From the NCBI GenBank assembly GCA_039832905.1, contig JBDOLX010000112.1, positions 806 to 42,131 on the forward strand: DNA of 41,326 nucleotides, given 5' to 3'. Made by a program: the position numbers and the translations under genes. Below are positions 8,418-15,925 of this stretch, in pieces (within the stretch, counting starts at the first letter, position 1; every line of letters starts with the position of its first letter). Under the pieces are notes generated by a model that made no database searches, was not told the DNA's origin, and was given only the letters and a program-made list of their open reading frames with translations. The DNA comes from Desulfurobacteriaceae bacterium (GTDB lineage Bacteria > Aquificota > Aquificia > Desulfurobacteriales > Desulfurobacteriaceae).

Positions 8418-9383
8418 ATGGAAAGTAGAAAGGTTATTTTTAGAATAAAAAGATTTAATCCAAAAAAGGATGAAAGGCCTTACTATAAGGAATATGAAAT
8501 AGATGTTCCAAAGGGAATGACCATTTTGGAAGCCCTCCAGTACATAAAAGATAACATTGATCCAACTTTAGCCTTTAGGGCTTTCTGTAGAAGTGCTATC
8601 TGTGGTTCCTGTTCCGTAAAGATAAACGGATATCCAAAACTTGCTTGTAAAACACAAGTTTTCAATGAACTTGACGTATATAACACGAACATTCTCACCA
8701 TAGAACCTATAGACAATATGGAAGTAATTAGAGACCTTATTGTTGATTGGGACAGTGCTATTCAAAAGATGGAGAAAATGAGACCATACCTCATTCCTGA
8801 TCCTGAAGTTGTTCCAGAGACACTTGATGAAGAGTGTAAGGTATATCCTCATGAACTAAAGAAATTTGATAAGTTTACAGACTGTATTCTCTGTACTACT
8901 TGCTACTCTGCCTGTGGAATAGTAAGAGTTGACAGCAATTACGGTGGACCTTTCCCACTTGCGAGAGTTTACAGATTTGCCGTTGATCCTAGGGATTCTT
9001 TAAAGAAAGAAAGGGCAAAGATTGGATTCTCCTTTGACATGTGGAACTGTGTTAGATGTAACAAGTGTGCTGATGTGTGTCCAAAACACATAGCACCTGT
9101 AGATGGAATAATGAAGCTAAGAGGTCTTTCTATAGAAATAGGTCTAAGAAACAACCCTGGAGCTCGCCACGTCATGGCGTTCTATAAGTCTTTACAGGAA
9201 TCTGGAATGCTCAACGAAGTTCTACTACCTCTTAGAACAAAAGGAATTAAGGGAGTTCTTGAAAACCTCTCAATTGGTATTAAGATGATTCTAAAAGGAA
9301 AGGCCCATTCCCCAATTATGAAACCAATTAAAGAACATGAAACTCTCAAAGAAGTTATGAAACGTGCTATGGAGGTTGAATAA
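8418..9383 (+). CDS. Fumarate reductase/succinate dehydrogenase iron-sulfur subunit, copy 1
   Basis: A 321-residue Fe-S subunit. The [2Fe-2S] ligands are Cys57, 62, 65 and 77. The two bacterial-ferredoxin motifs are Cys156/159/162/166 and Cys211/214/217/221. As in the paralog, the second motif (CVRCNKC) has an additional cysteine that predicts [4Fe-4S] in place of [3Fe-4S]. It lies 12 bp after the flavoprotein gene with a GGGAGG ribosome site, and its stop shares one base with the start of the CCG subunit (TAATG). Confidence 0.9.
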   Translation: MESRKVIFRIKRFNPKKDERPYYKEYEIDVPKGMTILEALQYIKDNIDPTLAFRAFCRSAICGSCSVKINGYPKLACKTQVFNELDVYNTNILTIEPIDNMEVIRDLIVDWDSAIQKMEKMRPYLIPDPEVVPETLDEECKVYPHELKKFDKFTDCILCTTCYSACGIVRVDSNYGGPFPLARVYRFAVDPRDSLKKERAKIGFSFDMWNCVRCNKCADVCPKHIAPVDGIMKLRGLSIEIGLRNNPGARHVMAFYKSLQESGMLNEVLLPLRTKGIKGVLENLSIGIKMILKGKAHSPIMKPIKEHETLKEVMKRAMEVE

Positions 9384-10252
9384 TGGGAAAGTATGCATTT
9401 TATCCAGGGTGTGCTGCTAAAGGGGCATCAAAAGAACTATATGAAGCAACAATAGCCGTTTCAAATAAACTAAATCTTGACATGGTAGAGCTTCCAGAGT
9501 TTAGCTGTTGTGGAGCAGGTGTTCTTGAGGAGATAAAAGAAGTTCTTGATATTGCAGTAAATGCAAGAAACTTAGCTTATGCTGAGAGAGAAGGTAGAGA
9601 TATCGTTACAGTTTGTAGCACATGCCTTTTGGTTTTAAGAAAAGCAAAATATCTTCTTGACAACGATGATGAATTAAGAGAAGAAGTAAACGAAATACTA
9701 AAGGAATCTGGCCTTGAATATAAAGGAACTGTTGATGTTAAGCACTTTCACTGGGTTCTTCTTGAGGAGTTCGGAGAAGAAGGATTAAAAGAAAAAGTTG
9801 TTAAACCGTTAACAGGACTAAAAGTTTATCCGTACTACGGTTGTCATACAGTAAGACCAAAAGACATAATAGGATACGAACCCTCTGAAAATCCTCAGTC
9901 TCTTGAGAAAATAATTAGGGCTCTTGGGGCCACTCCTGTTTGTGGTGAAAGAAGACTTGAATGTTGCGGTTTCCACGCTTTTTGGCCAGCTCCAAATATA
10001 TCAATGAAACTTACGGGTTTAAACCTTAAGGATGCTAGAAAGGAAAGTGCTGACTGTATTGTTACACCTTGTCCACTTTGCCACATGAACCTTGATGCTA
10101 ACCAAGAGAGAGCTCTAAAAGAGGTTGGAGAGAACTTCAAAATGCCCGTTTTACACGTTCCGCAACTTGTAGGTTTAGCTCTTGGAATCTCTCCAAGGGA
10201 ACTTGGAATCCATAGAAACATTACACCTGTTAACTGTGTTCAAATTTCTTAA
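9383..10252 (+). CDS. Fumarate reductase/succinate dehydrogenase CCG-domain subunit (SdhE/HdrB-like), copy 1
   Basis: A 289-residue protein with two full CCG domains: Cys10, Cys42-43 and Cys78/81, then Cys154, Cys194-195 and Cys230/233. The positions match the copy at 2832-3680 exactly. The family supplies the electron entry or exit site in TfrB- and SdhE-type enzymes. There is no membrane helix and no SdhC/D anchor gene in either operon, so the complex should be soluble or only peripherally bound. It is the last gene of the operon and is followed by a hairpin at 10266-10285. Confidence 0.87.
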   Translation: MGKYAFYPGCAAKGASKELYEATIAVSNKLNLDMVELPEFSCCGAGVLEEIKEVLDIAVNARNLAYAEREGRDIVTVCSTCLLVLRKAKYLLDNDDELREEVNEILKESGLEYKGTVDVKHFHWVLLEEFGEEGLKEKVVKPLTGLKVYPYYGCHTVRPKDIIGYEPSENPQSLEKIIRALGATPVCGERRLECCGFHAFWPAPNISMKLTGLNLKDARKESADCIVTPCPLCHMNLDANQERALKEVGENFKMPVLHVPQLVGLALGISPRELGIHRNITPVNCVQIS

Positions 10253-10265
10253 ATTAAATATCTTC

Positions 10266-10285
10266 GGAGGGGAATTTTCCCCTCC
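10266..10285 (+). terminator. Hairpin terminator after the plus-strand fumarate reductase operon
   Basis: A GC-only 7-bp stem GGAGGGG (10266-10272) / CCCCTCC (10279-10285) closes a 6-nt loop 13 bp after the stop codon. The T-tract that follows is poor (TTGAT), so termination may be partial, allowing read-through into hypF. Confidence 0.55.
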
Positions 10286-10316
10286 TTGATAAAAATAAAA
10301 TCCCCTAAAGGATAAG

Positions 10317-12578
10317 ATGGTTTTAGTTTTAAAAGTTCAAATAACAGGAGTTGTTCAAGGGGTAGGTTTTCGTCCCTTTGTCTATAGACTTGCCAAAAAA
10401 CTTGGACTCAAAGGATACGTCTCAAACACAGAGTTTGGCGTAATAATAGAAGTAGAAGGGGAAAAAGAAAAACTTGAGGAGTTTCTAATAAGACTTCAAG
10501 AAGAAAAGCCTCCAATCTCAAAAATTTACGGTTTGGAATATAAATTCCTTTCAGAAAAAGGTTTTAAAGATTTCCAAATAAAGAAAAGTAAGAAGGAAGG
10601 AAAAGTAAAAGTATCCATTTTGCCAGATATCGCTACCTGCGAAGATTGTCTACAGGAACTTTTTGACAAAAATGATAGGAGATATAGATACCCTTTTATA
10701 AATTGCACAAATTGTGGTCCTCGGTTTACGATTATAGAAAAGCTTCCTTATGATAGAGAAAATACGACGATGAAAATTTTTAAAATGTGTTCTTCTTGTA
10801 AAGAGGAATATGAAAATCCTGAAGATAGACGTTTTCACGCCGAACCCATTGCCTGTCCAGTTTGCGGTCCAAAAGTCTCTTTTGTAGACGAAACTCAAAA
10901 GATCGTTGCAGAAAAAGAGGAAGCTATAAAACTTACCGTTTCTTACTTAAAAAAAGGAAAAATAGTAGCAGTAAAAGGGATTGGAGGTTTTCACCTTATC
11001 TGTGATGCCACAAACGAGGAGACGGTAAAAAGTCTCCGTTTACGAAAACATAGAGAAGAAAAGCCTTTTGCTGTAATGTTTCCAGACTTGGAAACCCTAA
11101 AAAAATATGCAGTGGTTTCTACCTTAGAGGAAAGGGCTTTAAAGTCTCCTGAGGCCCCAATAGTTATTTTAGATAAGAAAAAAAACACAAGATTAGCCGA
11201 AAGCGTTTCTCCTCAGAATTCAACAGTTGGTGCTTTTCTTCCTTACTCTCCCCTTCACCACCTAATTTTAAAGGACTTTGGGAAGCCTGTAGTTGCTACA
11301 AGCTTTAACATAACAGACGAACCTATCATAAAAGATAACGAAGAAGCTATAAAGCAGATTGGGAAGATCGTAGATGCAGTTCTTATTCACGATAGACCAA
11401 TAAAAAGAAGGTGTGATGATTCTGTCGTAAGAATATTGGCGGGAAAACAGGTTCCAATAAGACGATCGAGAGGTTTTGCTCCTCTACCGGTAGTTTTGCC
11501 TTTTTCGACAGAAAGAACTGTTTTAGCTCTTGGCGTTCATATGAAGAATACTGTGGCAGTTTTGAAAGGGAACAAGGTTTACATTTCTCAACATATTGGT
11601 GATATAGATAATCCAAAAGCAGAAAGTTTTTTTGAAGAAGTTGTAAGTGATATGTTATCTCTTTTTGAAGTTCAGCCGGACGTCGTTGTTTGTGATTATC
11701 ACCCTCATTACTATTCCACAAAATTTGGAGAGAGATATTTTAAAGATAAGCTTCTAAAAGTTTACCATCACCATGCACACATAATTTCAGTAATGGCGGA
11801 AAACGAGATTCCGAAAGAAGAGAAGGTTATAGGTTTTGCATTTGATGGAACTGGCTATGGAAAAGACGGAACAATTTGGGGAGGAGAGGTTCTAATAGCG
11901 GACTATATCGACTTTGAAAGAGTTTTCCACCTTGATCCTTTTCTTTTACCAGGTGGAGAAAAAGCTGTAAAAGAACCTTACAGAGTTGCAGTTTCACTAT
12001 TAGTAAAATCCGGTATAGAACCGGAAGATATTCTAAAAACCGAAAAAAGGAAAGTTAGATTTGTAAAACAAATGGTAGAAAAAAAGATAAATTCTCCTAT
12101 AACTTCAAGTATGGGAAGGTTATTTGATGCGGTAGCAGCTATTCTTGGTATAAGAGAAACCGTTTCTTACAATGCCCAAGCTGCAATCTTGCTTGAACAG
12201 TATGCATTAAAATCAAAAGAAAAAGATTTTTACCAGTTCTCAATAGAAGGTGGAAAAATTAAGTGGAATGAAATAATTAAAGGAATAGTTAATGACCTAT
12301 TTGCAGAAAAGCCAATTTCTGACATAGCGAGAAAATTCCATAACACGGTAGTAAGGATAATTGCTGAAATTTCTAAAATCCTTGGAGAAACTTACTTAAT
12401 TAATACTATAGCACTTTCAGGTGGCGTTTTTCAAAACAGAATTCTGCTAGAAGAAAGTGTAAAAGAACTAGAGAATTTAGGTTTTAGGACTCTAATTCAC
12501 CAAATCGTTCCTTCAAATGATGGGGGGATTTCTCTAGGACAGGCAGTTTACGGGGGACTACTTGAGAAAAGTAGTTAA
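10317..12578 (+). CDS. hypF: Carbamoyltransferase HypF, [NiFe] hydrogenase maturation
   Basis: Makes the carbamoyl group that HypE converts to the CN ligands of the [NiFe] site. The 753 residues have the family order: acylphosphatase domain (about 5-90, GVVQGVGFRPF), two zinc-finger motifs (Cys108/111/130/133 and Cys158/161/180/183), a YrdC-like domain (about 195-375), and a Kae1-like domain with the YHHHAH metal motif. It is separated from the other hyp genes and placed at the head of the FrhAGB-like hydrogenase genes. Its 3' end overlaps the next gene by 17 bp. The ribosome site (AAAGGA) is modest. Confidence 0.96.
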   Translation: MVLVLKVQITGVVQGVGFRPFVYRLAKKLGLKGYVSNTEFGVIIEVEGEKEKLEEFLIRLQEEKPPISKIYGLEYKFLSEKGFKDFQIKKSKKEGKVKVSILPDIATCEDCLQELFDKNDRRYRYPFINCTNCGPRFTIIEKLPYDRENTTMKIFKMCSSCKEEYENPEDRRFHAEPIACPVCGPKVSFVDETQKIVAEKEEAIKLTVSYLKKGKIVAVKGIGGFHLICDATNEETVKSLRLRKHREEKPFAVMFPDLETLKKYAVVSTLEERALKSPEAPIVILDKKKNTRLAESVSPQNSTVGAFLPYSPLHHLILKDFGKPVVATSFNITDEPIIKDNEEAIKQIGKIVDAVLIHDRPIKRRCDDSVVRILAGKQVPIRRSRGFAPLPVVLPFSTERTVLALGVHMKNTVAVLKGNKVYISQHIGDIDNPKAESFFEEVVSDMLSLFEVQPDVVVCDYHPHYYSTKFGERYFKDKLLKVYHHHAHIISVMAENEIPKEEKVIGFAFDGTGYGKDGTIWGGEVLIADYIDFERVFHLDPFLLPGGEKAVKEPYRVAVSLLVKSGIEPEDILKTEKRKVRFVKQMVEKKINSPITSSMGRLFDAVAAILGIRETVSYNAQAAILLEQYALKSKEKDFYQFSIEGGKIKWNEIIKGIVNDLFAEKPISDIARKFHNTVVRIIAEISKILGETYLINTIALSGGVFQNRILLEESVKELENLGFRTLIHQIVPSNDGGISLGQAVYGGLLEKSS

Positions 12579-13734
12579 TATAGAGGGGATTTCTCTTACT
12601 GAAGGACATTCTGGACTTCACCTTGAAGTAGAAGATGGGATCATTAAACAAGGTTACTACTATGCCCTTGTTCCTGTAAGGGGTTTTGAAACACTTTTAC
12701 TTAATAAAGAAGCTGTTTTGGCTCCTATCCTTTCTTCTAGAATTTGTGGACTCTGTCAGATAACTCACTCAATAGCTTCAGCAAGAGCAGTAGAATCTGC
12801 TGCCAACATTGATGTTCCTGAAGAAGCTCAAAAACTTAGAGAAGTTCTTGGTCTTGCTGTAAGAATTTACAACAATCTCCTTCATCAAATAGTGATTTCT
12901 GAAGACCTTTTCTTAGATGAAGAAGAAAGGTTTGCCTTTATCAGAAAAGTCCAGAAGGTGAGAAAATTTACAGGAGAAGTTTTGGAGTCTATCGGAGGAG
13001 AAATAGTTCATTCTCCAAACATCAGAGTTGGGGGTATTTCAGAACCTCTGGAAGATTTTGTTAGAGATAAAATTCTTTCTTCCTGTGAGGAAATTGAACC
13101 TATTTTAAGAGAAATCTTTGAAGAGTTTAAGGAGAGAATAGATCTTCTATGGAAAAGGGAAGGACTGCCTGAAGATTTTGGAAAACACGACTTTCCATTC
13201 TTTGCCACAGATACTTTCTATGGGAAAAGCGTTGACTATAGTCGTATATCCTTTAAGTATCCTCAAGAAATTTTTGACTATCCCTTAAAAAGGGAAGTTG
13301 CGAACTTATTCCCATTCATAGACGGAAAAGTTTTTGAAACAGGTCCTAGGGCAAGGAAAGTTCTTTTTGAGGGTTACAAGCCTAAAGGGGGGGTTAAAGA
13401 ACTTCACATTTTACGGGCTTTGGAGACTTTGGAAGCTCTCATAAGGATAAAAGAAATCCTTGAAAGTTCCTCTTTTGAAGTCGATATGTGGAATAGAACT
13501 TTTCCGACCTCAGATGGAGAAATTAAAGGAGTAGGAGTTCACGAAGCTCCAAGGGGAACAAACATACACATTGCAAGTTTAGACAAGCGAGGAAAAATAG
13601 TGTACTATAAAATAATAGTACCAACTGAAATAAATTTTTCAGTAATAGCAAAAGCTATTGAGGGCGTACATATATCAAAAGTGGAACTCTTAATAAGAGC
13701 TTATGACCCTTGTGTTGTATGTGCTGTCCACTGA
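12562..13734 (+). CDS. Cytoplasmic [NiFe] hydrogenase large subunit, FrhA/MvhA-like, without C-terminal extension
   Basis: A 390-residue group 3-like large subunit. The Ni-binding motifs are intact: RICGLC with Cys62/Cys65 plus His69, and DPCVVC with Cys384/Cys387. An EAPRGTNIH block is also present. The protein ends exactly at His390, the residue after which maturation proteases normally cut, so the gene encodes an already 'processed' end and should not need an endopeptidase. The TTG start lies inside hypF with GGGGGA 5 bp upstream; no better ATG fits. There is no signal peptide. The absence of an extension resembles regulatory hydrogenases (HoxC/HupV) and some energy-converting types, although the partner subunits resemble FrhG and FrhB. 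Confidence 0.88.
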   Translation: MRKVVNIEGISLTEGHSGLHLEVEDGIIKQGYYYALVPVRGFETLLLNKEAVLAPILSSRICGLCQITHSIASARAVESAANIDVPEEAQKLREVLGLAVRIYNNLLHQIVISEDLFLDEEERFAFIRKVQKVRKFTGEVLESIGGEIVHSPNIRVGGISEPLEDFVRDKILSSCEEIEPILREIFEEFKERIDLLWKREGLPEDFGKHDFPFFATDTFYGKSVDYSRISFKYPQEIFDYPLKREVANLFPFIDGKVFETGPRARKVLFEGYKPKGGVKELHILRALETLEALIRIKEILESSSFEVDMWNRTFPTSDGEIKGVGVHEAPRGTNIHIASLDKRGKIVYYKIIVPTEINFSVIAKAIEGVHISKVELLIRAYDPCVVCAVH

Positions 13735-13752
13735 AAGAGTCAGAGGAAAAAA

Positions 13753-14493
13753 ATGTTTTTCTTTCATGAAGGTTGGGAATTTGATGATGACTTTAAGGTA
13801 AAACTTGGCTTTTTCCACTTTTCAAGTTGTTCTGGATGTCAAGTGGCTTTTTTAGATATATTTGATGACTTTGTAGAGATACTTGATACTGTAGAACTTG
13901 CTTATGCTAACATGTTAACTAAGAAAAAAGAAATTCCTAAGCTCCATATTGCTTTTGTGGAGGGTGCTTTCTGTATAGAGGATAGAAGACATATTGCTCT
14001 TGCAAAGGAACTTGCTGAAAAAGCCAACATTCTTGTTACAGTCGGTGGATGCGCTTCTTTTGGTGGAATTAGAAGATTAAGTGTAGGAAGTCAATCTCCT
14101 CAACCCTCCCATCAATCATTTGTTCCACTAACAGAAGTAGGTATACTGAGGAAAAAAATAAAGTATGCAATTCCAGGATGTCCACCCAATCCTTCTTTAC
14201 TCTACAACTTTATAATAGCTCTTTTGGAAGTTAACGAAGATTTTCTTCAGCCATTTGAGTTTATGGCAAACTCACAAGATGCTAGCGGTTTTGATATAGT
14301 AAAAGAAGTGATAAATAAGGGATTGTGTGTTGGTTGTGGAACGTGCGTGATGGCTTGTTCTTCGAGAGCTATGAACTTTAATCAACTTGTTAATAGACCA
14401 ACTTTCAATCCTTCTCTTTGTATACATTGTGGTTCTTGTTTGGCTGCTTGTCCTCAAAGTTTTAAACCTTATCCTCAACCTACTTATACTTAA
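13753..14493 (+). CDS. Cytoplasmic [NiFe] hydrogenase small subunit, FrhG-like with 2x[4Fe-4S] ferredoxin domain
   Basis: A 246-residue small subunit. The proximal cluster ligands are Cys26, 29, 100 and 143 (SSCSGC, GGC, PGCPPNP). The C-terminal domain has two ferredoxin motifs, Cys192/195/198/202 and Cys223/226/229/233, giving three [4Fe-4S] clusters in all, as in the F420-reducing hydrogenase subunit FrhG. There is no Tat signal and no membrane anchor, so it is cytoplasmic. It lies 18 bp after the large subunit with an AGAGGA ribosome site. Electrons from H2 would pass through these clusters to the FrhB-like product of the next gene. Confidence 0.9.
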   Translation: MFFFHEGWEFDDDFKVKLGFFHFSSCSGCQVAFLDIFDDFVEILDTVELAYANMLTKKKEIPKLHIAFVEGAFCIEDRRHIALAKELAEKANILVTVGGCASFGGIRRLSVGSQSPQPSHQSFVPLTEVGILRKKIKYAIPGCPPNPSLLYNFIIALLEVNEDFLQPFEFMANSQDASGFDIVKEVINKGLCVGCGTCVMACSSRAMNFNQLVNRPTFNPSLCIHCGSCLAACPQSFKPYPQPTYT

Positions 14494-14505
14494 AAGGGGA
14501 CTTTG

Positions 14506-15408
14506 ATGTTAAGACTTGATAAGAAGTTCCTTTTTGGAAAGTATAAGGTGTTATATAAAGTCGAGTGTCAGGGAATCAATCCTTTAGAGTTTATCCTTAA
14601 GAAAATGATGGATGAAGATTTAATAGACGGTGTTATAGCTCCCTCACAAACAGGAACAAAAATAGAACCTAAACTCTTTACCCAAGTAGAAGACATAAGA
14701 CTTGCAAGGCTTTTTTTCTATTCAGGACAGAACACTCTACTTAAAAAGGCAATTCAAAAGTATAGGTTAAATAAAATTGTAGTGGTTGCCCCTTCATGTA
14801 TCTTGGACGGTCTTAATAAAACCCAATATTATGGAATAGGGTGCAATTGGACAAAAACTGCTGTTGCTCTTAAGGCTGGTATTCTATGTTTAGGTATTCT
14901 TTCTCCAGCTTCTGTTGAGTCTTTAAGTATAGACATAACAGGAAAAAAACAAAAAATTACAAGAAACTTCTTATCTCCCGATGGCTATTTTTTTGAAACA
15001 GAAGAGAAAGAAAAGGTGAAAGTTGATATAGAGATTTACCACCATTACATAAATTCAGGTTGTAGATACTGTCTGAACTTATCAGCAAAAGGATCAGACA
15101 TTACCTACGTTCCAATGGAAAGAGAAGAAAGTGGAATTTTGATAGTTAGAAGCGAAAGAGGACTTAGAACTTTAAGTATTCTTCAAAAGAAATTTATGAA
15201 ATCGTTTCACTTTAAACCATTGAGTTCTAATGATCTAGATTACATAGAAAGATTATTGAAAGAAAAACTCTTACTTAATATTGATCAAATTCTAGAAAGA
15301 GTAGAAGTTGGTCTACCAGTTCCTAAGTGGAATGGAAATAAATTTCAAAAATTTTACAGCCTTTGGAACAGTATAAATAGCACTAACATAGAAGAGGAGG
15401 TATTCTAA
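14506..15408 (+). CDS. FrhB/FdhB-like flavoprotein subunit (divergent)
   Basis: A 300-residue protein resembling the F420-hydrogenase/dehydrogenase beta family. The N-terminal DLIDGVIAPSQ block and the C-terminal CRYCLNLSAKGSDI block (Cys186, Cys189) align by eye with the FrhB signatures. Other cysteines that could bind a cluster are Cys98 and Cys113. Known members hold FAD and one [4Fe-4S] cluster and reduce F420 or another acceptor. Whether this host makes F420 cannot be seen here, and the sequence is diverged enough that the acceptor is unknown. ATG 14506 (AAAAGGGGA upstream) is preferred over the TTG at 14503. Confidence 0.75.
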   Translation: MLRLDKKFLFGKYKVLYKVECQGINPLEFILKKMMDEDLIDGVIAPSQTGTKIEPKLFTQVEDIRLARLFFYSGQNTLLKKAIQKYRLNKIVVVAPSCILDGLNKTQYYGIGCNWTKTAVALKAGILCLGILSPASVESLSIDITGKKQKITRNFLSPDGYFFETEEKEKVKVDIEIYHHYINSGCRYCLNLSAKGSDITYVPMEREESGILIVRSERGLRTLSILQKKFMKSFHFKPLSSNDLDYIERLLKEKLLLNIDQILERVEVGLPVPKWNGNKFQKFYSLWNSINSTNIEEEVF

Positions 15409-15409
15409 G

Positions 15410-15700
15410 ATGATTTCTGGTCTTTTCGTGGAGGAGAGGGAACTTCTCACAAAAGCTGAGCTACTAAAAGTTCTTGGGCATCCAGAAAGGTTAGCTATCT
15501 TACTTCTGGTTTATGATGAAGAAATGTGTGTGAAGGATCTAATGGAAGCTCTTGGTATTTCACAGCCAAAAGTTTCTCAGCACGTAGGACTTATGAAGGA
15601 ACTGGGTATTTTATCCTGCAGGAAGGAGAGGACAAAGGTTCTTTATAAACTTTCTAATCCTGTGGTCAAAGAAATAATGGATATTCTTTTTAGACAATAG
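15410..15700 (+). CDS. ArsR-family winged-helix transcriptional regulator
   Basis: A 96-residue DNA-binding protein. The winged helix covers about residues 12-90, with the recognition helix in ISQPKVSQHVGLMKELG. The ArsR metal motif ELCVCDL appears as EMCVKDL, with only one of its two cysteines (Cys43), plus one further cysteine (Cys65). Classical As/Sb/Cd sensing is therefore doubtful, and a thiol/redox or other signal is possible. It starts 1 bp after the FrhB-like stop with GAGGAGG upstream, and it is the last gene before the group 1 hydrogenase promoter region, so it is a natural candidate regulator of either operon. Confidence 0.88.
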   Translation: MISGLFVEERELLTKAELLKVLGHPERLAILLLVYDEEMCVKDLMEALGISQPKVSQHVGLMKELGILSCRKERTKVLYKLSNPVVKEIMDILFRQ

Positions 15701-15747
15701 TTTATAACAATCTAGGGGGGATAAACAGTTTGTATTCGTGCTGTAAC

Positions 15748-15776
15748 TTGAAGATGGACTTTTTTTCTTGTAAAAT
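15748..15776 (+). promoter_or_regulatory. Candidate upstream promoter (P2) for hydrogenase operon
   Basis: TTGAAG (15748-15753), a 17-bp spacer and TAAAAT (15771-15776), 106 bp upstream of the second candidate promoter. It could give a longer leader for the hydrogenase transcript. The region is AT-rich, so a chance match is possible. Confidence 0.4.
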
Positions 15777-15853
15777 GCAAAAAATCTTATATTAAAGAAC
15801 TTGAGAAAAGCTAAACCATTCGAGATATAGAAAATAAAATTTTTATGATACTC

Positions 15854-15882
15854 TTGACGAATAATTAAATATCCTCTAAAAT
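15854..15882 (+). promoter_or_regulatory. Sigma-70-type promoter (P1) for group 1 hydrogenase operon
   Basis: TTGACG (-35, 15854-15859), a 17-bp spacer and TAAAAT (-10, 15877-15882), with the start predicted near 15889, about 37 bp before the small subunit ATG. This is the best sigma-70 match seen in the window. Together with P2 it fills the 225-bp gap between the ArsR gene and the hydrogenase. Confidence 0.62.
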
Positions 15883-15892
15883 CCAAAATTGA

Positions 15893-15907
15893 GGTTGGTA
15901 TACAACC
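15893..15907 (+). promoter_or_regulatory. Palindromic operator candidate at the hydrogenase promoter
   Basis: Perfect 5-bp inverted repeat GGTTG-GTATA-CAACC located just after the predicted transcription start, the usual place for a repressor such as ArsR. The gene directly upstream is an ArsR-family regulator. The repeat also lies 11 bp before the ribosome site, so a weak RNA stem-loop is an alternative reading. Confidence 0.5.
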
Positions 15908-15925
15908 AGATGAAAGGAGGACAAG

